The position numbers were made by a program, and so were the translations under genes. The notes below the pieces were generated by a model that did no database searches, was not told where the DNA came from, and was given only the letters and a program-made list of their open reading frames with translations. A stretch of 64,000 nt of DNA from JBBIQV01 sp964555285 (GTDB lineage: Bacteria; Nitrospirota; Nitrospiria; Nitrospirales; Nitrospiraceae), in NCBI GenBank assembly GCA_964555285.1, contig CAZKRM010000008.1:44192-108191 (forward strand), read 5' to 3'. Of the stretch, positions 59,599 through 64,000 are shown in pieces (the stretch's first letter is position 1; each line of letters opens with the position of its first letter).

Positions 59599-60804
59599 TT
59601 ACGAGCGGTAGCTCGCGTTGATCCTCACGTAGTCGTAGGAGAGGTCGGTCGTCCAGACGTGGCTTTGCGCGGACCCCTGCCCGAGATCGATGTGGATCGT
59701 GAATTCTTTCTTGCGGAACACCGGCGCAATCCGGCGCTCGGCCTGTGCGCCAAGCCCCATCCCGTTCTTGACCATGGCCACCTTGTCGAAGGACAAGTCG
59801 ATCCTTGATGGGTCAACGGGTACTCCCGATCGCCCGATTGCCGCCATGACGCGTCCCCAGTTGGCGTCCTCTCCGAAGAGGGCGGTCTTGATGAGGTTTG
59901 ACGTTGCGACTGTGTTGGCCACCTGTTTGGCCGCCGCCGAAGTGTCGGCCCCCGTCACGTGAATTTTGACGATCTTGGTCACCCCTTCTCCGTCTCGACA
60001 AATTCGCAAGGCCAGCGCCAGGCAGGCTTGTAACAGCATGCGACGGAAGGCGGAAAACGCCTCGGTGCCTTCCTGAACGGGGGCATTGTCGGCCAGGCCA
60101 TTGGCGAGGCACAGGACGGTGTCATTGGTGCTGGTATCCCCATCCACCGAGATGCAGTTGAAGGATTGGTCGACAGCCGCGGACAGGGCCTTCTGCAAGG
60201 CGGGCTGCGAAATCGCCGCGTCCGTCGTGAGGTAGGCCAACATCGTGGCCATGTTCGGGTGGATCATCCCGGAACCCTTGGCCATGCCTCCGATAGTGAC
60301 GGATCGTCCGGCGACCGTGCCGCGCATCGCTATTTGCTTCACCCGCAGGTCTGTCGTCAGGATGGCCCGCGCCGCCTCCGTGCCGCCGGTCCGTCTGATT
60401 CGTTGCATGAGGGCCGGAATGCCTGCGCGGATACATTCAATGGGCAAGGGTTGACCGATGACGCCGGTGGACCCGACAAACACTTTGTGGTGGTCTGTGT
60501 CCAGCCGCCGTGCGACGAGCGTGGCCATCTCCTCTGCCGCGGCAAGGCCCTCGGCGCCGGTGCAGGCATTGGCATTGCCGCTGTTCACAATGATGGAGCG
60601 TCCGATTCCCTGCTGAAGATACAGGCGATCGAGCACGACCGGCGCGGCCGCCACGCGATTGTTCGTGAACACGCCGGCGATGGGGCCGTCCCGCTCTGAG
60701 ACGACGAGGGCGAGGTCGAGCAGCTTCTTTTTCTTGATGCCGCAGTGGATGCCGGCGGCTTGAAATCCCTTGGGGGAGGTGATGCCCCCCGCAATCGTTT
60801 TCAT
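59599..60804 (-). CDS. argJ: Glutamate N-acetyltransferase / amino-acid acetyltransferase
   Basis: 401 residues. The self-cleavage site is NMATMLAYLTTD with nucleophile Thr187. SGNANACTG and GSTGVIGQPLP are typical. It moves acetyl from N-acetylornithine to glutamate in the cyclic arginine pathway and can also use acetyl-CoA if bifunctional. It lies 47 bp after argC on the same strand. Confidence 0.96.
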   Translation of the reverse strand: MKTIAGGITSPKGFQAAGIHCGIKKKKLLDLALVVSERDGPIAGVFTNNRVAAAPVVLDRLYLQQGIGRSIIVNSGNANACTGAEGLAAAEEMATLVARRLDTDHHKVFVGSTGVIGQPLPIECIRAGIPALMQRIRRTGGTEAARAILTTDLRVKQIAMRGTVAGRSVTIGGMAKGSGMIHPNMATMLAYLTTDAAISQPALQKALSAAVDQSFNCISVDGDTSTNDTVLCLANGLADNAPVQEGTEAFSAFRRMLLQACLALALRICRDGEGVTKIVKIHVTGADTSAAAKQVANTVATSNLIKTALFGEDANWGRVMAAIGRSGVPVDPSRIDLSFDKVAMVKNGMGLGAQAERRIAPVFRKKEFTIHIDLGQGSAQSHVWTTDLSYDYVRINASYRS

Positions 60805-60851
60805 TGGATTGAATCCTTGCTCACATGGGTCGGAAGGAGGACGTGGAAGGA

Positions 60852-61937
60852 TTATGGGAAGAGGCCTGGTGCGGTAAGACCGGTCTCTTCCGGCAGGCCG
60901 ACCATCAGGTTCATCGCTTGAATGGCCTGGCCGGCCGCACCTTTTACTAAATTATCGAGGGCCGCCACCGTCACGACCCAGCCGGCTCTGTTGTCGGCGA
61001 AGACACCGATGTCGCAGTAGTTCGAGCCCCGGATGTTGCGGGGGTTGGGTGGCGTCTCCTCATGAAGGCGGACGAACTTCTCTCCTTTATAGAAATCGCG
61101 ATAGAGCGTCCGCAATTCCTTCAGGTCGATTGCGATGGTGAGGCGGCAGTAGGCGGTGCTGAGGATGCCGCGGTTCATTGGGACGAGGTGCGGCGTGAAG
61201 GCAACGGTGAGCCTCGACTGCACACCGGGCTGTCCTGCGGTAGAAGCGTGGCGTGGTGTCCGCATCAGACCTGCCAGTTCCTGCTCGATCTCCGGAATGT
61301 GACGGTGCTGGCCGATTTTGTAGGGCTCCAACGATTCGTGGGCTTCCGGGAAGTGATAGGCGAGCGCCGGGCTGCGCCCCGCGCCTGATACGCCTGACTT
61401 GGCATCGATGACCACCGTATCCGGCTGAACCAGTCCATGCGCGACCAACGGCGCCAGTTGGAGAATCGCCGCTGTCGGGTAGCAGCCGGGCGAGGCGACG
61501 AGCCGAGCCGGGCCGATCTGTGTGCGGTGCAATTCCGGTAGTCCGTACACGGCTTCCTTCAGCAGCGCGGGCTGCGTGTGCGGCGTTCCGTACCACCGTT
61601 CATACGTCGCGGGATCTTTCAGACGGTAATCGGCACTCAAGTCGACCACTCGCTTCCCGGCCGCCAGGCAGGTGGCGACCGGTGCGAGGGATTTTGTATG
61701 GGGAAGCGCAAGAAAGACGATATCGGCCCGCTCGGCCAAAGCCTCCGGTGCCAGCGCTTCAAACGAGAGTGAGACGACCGCCGCCAGACTCGGGAAAACA
61801 GACGATACCGTCATGCCGGCCGATTTTTCAGACGTGACGGCCGTCAACTCCAACTGAGGATGTGCGGCAATGAGCCGAAGCAATTCCGCTCCGGCATATC
61901 CGCTGGCTCCTGCGACCGCGATGCGAATCTTCGGCAT
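60852..61937 (-). CDS. argC: N-acetyl-gamma-glutamyl-phosphate reductase
   Basis: 361 residues. NAD-binding start IAVAGASGYAGAELLRL; catalytic Cys in VASPGCYPTAAIL; HRHIPEIEQEL and TPHLVPMNRGI follow. It reduces acetylglutamyl phosphate in arginine synthesis. It starts 54 bp beyond the terminator of rplM-rpsI, so it is a new transcription unit with argJ. Confidence 0.97.
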   Translation of the reverse strand: MPKIRIAVAGASGYAGAELLRLIAAHPQLELTAVTSEKSAGMTVSSVFPSLAAVVSLSFEALAPEALAERADIVFLALPHTKSLAPVATCLAAGKRVVDLSADYRLKDPATYERWYGTPHTQPALLKEAVYGLPELHRTQIGPARLVASPGCYPTAAILQLAPLVAHGLVQPDTVVIDAKSGVSGAGRSPALAYHFPEAHESLEPYKIGQHRHIPEIEQELAGLMRTPRHASTAGQPGVQSRLTVAFTPHLVPMNRGILSTAYCRLTIAIDLKELRTLYRDFYKGEKFVRLHEETPPNPRNIRGSNYCDIGVFADNRAGWVVTVAALDNLVKGAAGQAIQAMNLMVGLPEETGLTAPGLFP

Positions 61938-61990
61938 GGGAGATACTCACGTGACGGGATGGCCTGTGCGCAACCGGGGTCCCATACAAA

Positions 61991-62017
61991 AAAGGGAAGG
62001 CAGGGAGCCTTCCCTTT
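61991..62017 (-). terminator. Rho-independent terminator of rplM-rpsI
   Basis: AAAGGGAAGGC (61991-62001), 5-nt loop, GCCTTCCCTTT (62007-62017): 11-bp perfect stem; on the minus strand a run of six T follows. It lies 22 bp after the rpsI stop. Confidence 0.88.
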
Positions 62018-62038
62018 CTCTGCCGAACGCTCCTGCCG

Positions 62039-62431
62039 TTAGCGCTTCGAGTACTGGAAGCGTTTGCGGGCTCCCTTCTGGCCGTATTTCTTCCGCTCCT
62101 TGACGCGCGAGTCGCGCGTGAGGAGTCCTTCTTTCTTCAACGGCTGACGCAGGGCGGGGCTCATGATCACCAGCGCCTTGGAGATGGCGTGCCGCAACGC
62201 ACCGGCCTGGCCGGTGGGCCCTCCCCCCCGGACGGTGGCTCGAATGGAATACTTCCCGTTCACGCCGGCGAGTTCCAGTGGAAATTGGATGATGGTTCTG
62301 AGGGTAGAGCGGGGGAACGCCTTGTCCAGCGGTTTCTCGTTGACGACGATCTCGCCGGCCGCCGCCGAGACCCACGCGCGCGCAATCGCGGATTTGCGTT
62401 TGCCGGTTGCATACTGTGTCACAACTGCCAT
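62039..62431 (-). CDS. rpsI: 30S ribosomal protein S9
   Basis: 130 residues. GKRKSAIARAWV at the start and GARKRFQYSKR at the end (the C-terminal tail that reaches the P-site tRNA). Follows rplM by 40 bp, the universal L13-S9 pair. Confidence 0.98.
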   Translation of the reverse strand: MAVVTQYATGKRKSAIARAWVSAAAGEIVVNEKPLDKAFPRSTLRTIIQFPLELAGVNGKYSIRATVRGGGPTGQAGALRHAISKALVIMSPALRQPLKKEGLLTRDSRVKERKKYGQKGARKRFQYSKR

Positions 62432-62471
62432 GCTGTCACGCCTCCTTTATATCTATATCCTTAGGATCGAG

Positions 62472-62903
62472 TTACAACGACAGTGATTCCGGCCCCTGAG
62501 CCTGGTGAGGATGCGCGGTCCCCGCATAGACGCGCAGTTTTTTGCCCATGTGTTTGCCCAGTGGGTTTTTGGGGAGCATGCCGAGAATCGCTTTGGTCAG
62601 TAAGAGCGTGGGGTTTTTGGCATGCACGTGCTCGGCGGTCAGGGATTTCAATCCACCCGGAAACCCTGAGTGATGCCGATACATCTTGGTTTGCATCTTG
62701 TTCCCGGTGAGGCGCACCTTATCCGCGTTGATGATCACGACGTGGTCGCCCGTATCCACGTTTGGGGTGAACGTCGGCTTGTGTTTCCCCCTGAGCAGAA
62801 TGGCGACACGGGCGGCCAACCGCCCCAAGGTCTTGCCTTCGGCATCCACGAGATGCCACTTGCGCGTTACGTCTGCCGGTTTTTCGAGATAAGTGGACGT
62901 CAT
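62472..62903 (-). CDS. rplM: 50S ribosomal protein L13
   Basis: 143 residues from ATG 62903; a longer frame to 62993 overlaps the DUF151 gene and is rejected. WHLVDAEGKTLGRLA, VVIINADKVRLTG and LGMLPKNPLGK are the L13 hallmarks. First gene of the rplM-rpsI unit. Confidence 0.98.
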   Translation of the reverse strand: MTSTYLEKPADVTRKWHLVDAEGKTLGRLAARVAILLRGKHKPTFTPNVDTGDHVVIINADKVRLTGNKMQTKMYRHHSGFPGGLKSLTAEHVHAKNPTLLLTKAILGMLPKNPLGKHMGKKLRVYAGTAHPHQAQGPESLSL

Positions 62904-62944
62904 AATCCTTCGACTCCTCGCCATGAGTAAACGGTCTGTGTCGG

Positions 62945-63430
62945 TTACACTTCCTGTGTATCGATATGTTTGGATTCGTGCTTCGCGAGCCACGCGTCCA
63001 GATTGGCGCTACCTCGGCGCTTCAACACGTCCGGAGCGACATAAATCGGGCACTGAGTCCGTAGCGCAAGGGCGATCGCGTCGCTCGGTCGCGCGTCAAC
63101 GGATCGCTCGACCCCCTTAGAGGCCAGGAAGATGGTGGCATAGAAGGTGCTGCTCTTGACGTCCGTGATCACCACGCGCTGGATGCTCAGGTTGAGATGT
63201 TTCGCGAAGCTGCGGATCAGGTCGTGGCTCATGGGCCGTGGCGTCACGACGCTCTCCATTGCCCATTGGATCGCTGTTCCCTCGGCGGCTCCGACCCAAA
63301 TCGGCAACACATCGTTGCCCCGGTTGTGCTGCAATACCACGATTCGCGTATCGGTGCCTTTGTCCTCGACGACCCGCTGCACGGTGAATTCGATCAACTG
63401 GGGAACGTCTATCGCGCGTGTGTGTTCCAT
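62945..63430 (-). CDS. Bifunctional nuclease family protein (DUF151), copy 1
   Basis: 161 residues. The DUF151 core is LPIWVGAAEGTAIQWAME, RPMSHDLI, and DARPSDAIALALR. Family proteins have been described as DNase/RNase-like, with roles unsettled in bacteria. It is 12 bp after copy 2 and 41 bp before rplM, so may be co-transcribed with both. Confidence 0.88.
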   Translation of the reverse strand: MEHTRAIDVPQLIEFTVQRVVEDKGTDTRIVVLQHNRGNDVLPIWVGAAEGTAIQWAMESVVTPRPMSHDLIRSFAKHLNLSIQRVVITDVKSSTFYATIFLASKGVERSVDARPSDAIALALRTQCPIYVAPDVLKRRGSANLDAWLAKHESKHIDTQEV

Positions 63431-63442
63431 GATGAGGCGATC

Positions 63443-63898
63443 TCAGGAGTCCAATTTGCCGAAGTCTTCCGGCTTCAGGTTCTCGAGCCACTGTTCGAGT
63501 TCTTCGGACGTCTGCTTGCGCATCACCGTCTCGCTGGCGAAGATCGGCGCATTGGCCCGGAGTGCAAGGGCAATGGCGTCGCTGGGTCTGGAGTCCACCG
63601 TGTACTCGGAGTCGTCGTACATTAGGTGAATTTTTGCGAAGTACGTGTTTTCGTTCAGGTCCGTAATGACGACGCTGATCACTTTCGCATCGAACGAATC
63701 CAAGATGGATTTCATCAGGTCGTGCGTCATCGGACGTGGAGCCGAGACGTTCTCAAGTGCCAGGCTGATCGAGCTGGCTTCTGACTTCCCCACCCAGATC
63801 GGCAGCATGTCCGAGTTATCTTCGTCCCGAAGAATCACAATATAGGCGTTGTTGTAGGGGTCGAACATCAGACCCCGTACGCGCATCTGAGAAATCAT
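63443..63898 (-). CDS. Bifunctional nuclease family protein (DUF151), copy 2
   Basis: 151 residues. LPIWVGKSEASSISLALE, RPMTHDLM and DSRPSDAIALALRANAPIF match copy 1, so the two form a tandem duplication. The acidic C-terminus (SEELEQWLENLKPEDFG) is unlike copy 1. Same strand as the ribosomal genes downstream. A promoter may lie in 63899-64000, but I cannot place it firmly. Confidence 0.88.
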   Translation of the reverse strand: MISQMRVRGLMFDPYNNAYIVILRDEDNSDMLPIWVGKSEASSISLALENVSAPRPMTHDLMKSILDSFDAKVISVVITDLNENTYFAKIHLMYDDSEYTVDSRPSDAIALALRANAPIFASETVMRKQTSEELEQWLENLKPEDFGKLDS

Positions 63899-64000
63899 GA
63901 TGCAAACAAACTCCTCGCTCTGCGAAGCAAAGAGGTAGATGGAACCACTACTGTCCGGTTAAAACGCGAATAGATTCAATTGGTTGCATGGTGTGCCATC

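Overview
The window is a 64 kb stretch of a GC-rich bacterial chromosome. The gene set and style (rplM-rpsI followed by argC, argJ, rpsB-tsf-pyrH-frr, an Mla lipid-transport operon, B12-radical SAM genes, many degenerate intergenic repeats, RelE/HicA-type toxin loci) fit Nitrospirota, most likely a Nitrospira-like organism. This assignment is an inference from gene content and was not tested by a search.

Positions 1-11.5 kb hold an accessory defence operon, cut by the left edge of the window. Its genes are the C-terminal part of a DUF1998 protein that ends in a Vsr/DUF559-like nuclease domain, an SNF2-type helicase (DrmD-like), a large N6-adenine methyltransferase (DrmMI-like), a SIR2 NADase-like protein and a 947-residue helical protein with no recognised domain. 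The first three resemble class 1 DISARM; the last two look like a split sirtuin effector. The operon ends at a hairpin, followed by an RTX-type gene remnant and a REP-like palindrome.

Positions 11.8-21.9 kb hold an OPT transporter, a coiled-coil protein and an RNA 2'-O-methyltransferase. Then comes a small decayed island (15.3-18.0 kb) bounded by a 47-bp perfect duplication of the 3' part of tRNA-Phe. It is followed by tRNA-Phe, tRNA-Ser(GCU), small unknown genes, a response regulator, tRNA-Ser(UGA) and serS. Copies of the serS 3' end occur as repeats beside both tRNA-Ser genes.

Positions 22-36.6 kb are mostly housekeeping: a radical SAM protein, a rhodanese, a Skp-like chaperone, an HD-GYP/HEAT pair, an SGNH hydrolase, gnd-zwf, a nucleotidyltransferase pair, threonine aldolase, a ProA homologue lacking the catalytic cysteine, and a methyltransferase. 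Positions 36.6-38.6 kb hold three toxin-antitoxin loci, one with a truncated toxin. Positions 38.7-44.3 kb carry an uncharacterised cluster of two tandem paralogous B12-radical SAM enzymes, a degenerate J-domain protein and a third radical SAM enzyme.

Positions 44.3-51.7 kb carry mixed metabolic and redox genes (PhzF, zinc alcohol dehydrogenase, CBS, MoaB, ferredoxin, Rieske, HNH, CcmI-like, siroheme synthase, thiamine-binding protein). From 64 kb back to 51.7 kb everything is on the minus strand: two DUF151 nucleases, rplM-rpsI (closed by a strong terminator), argC, argJ, rpsB-tsf-pyrH-frr-alr, and mlaE-mlaF-mlaD-mlaC.
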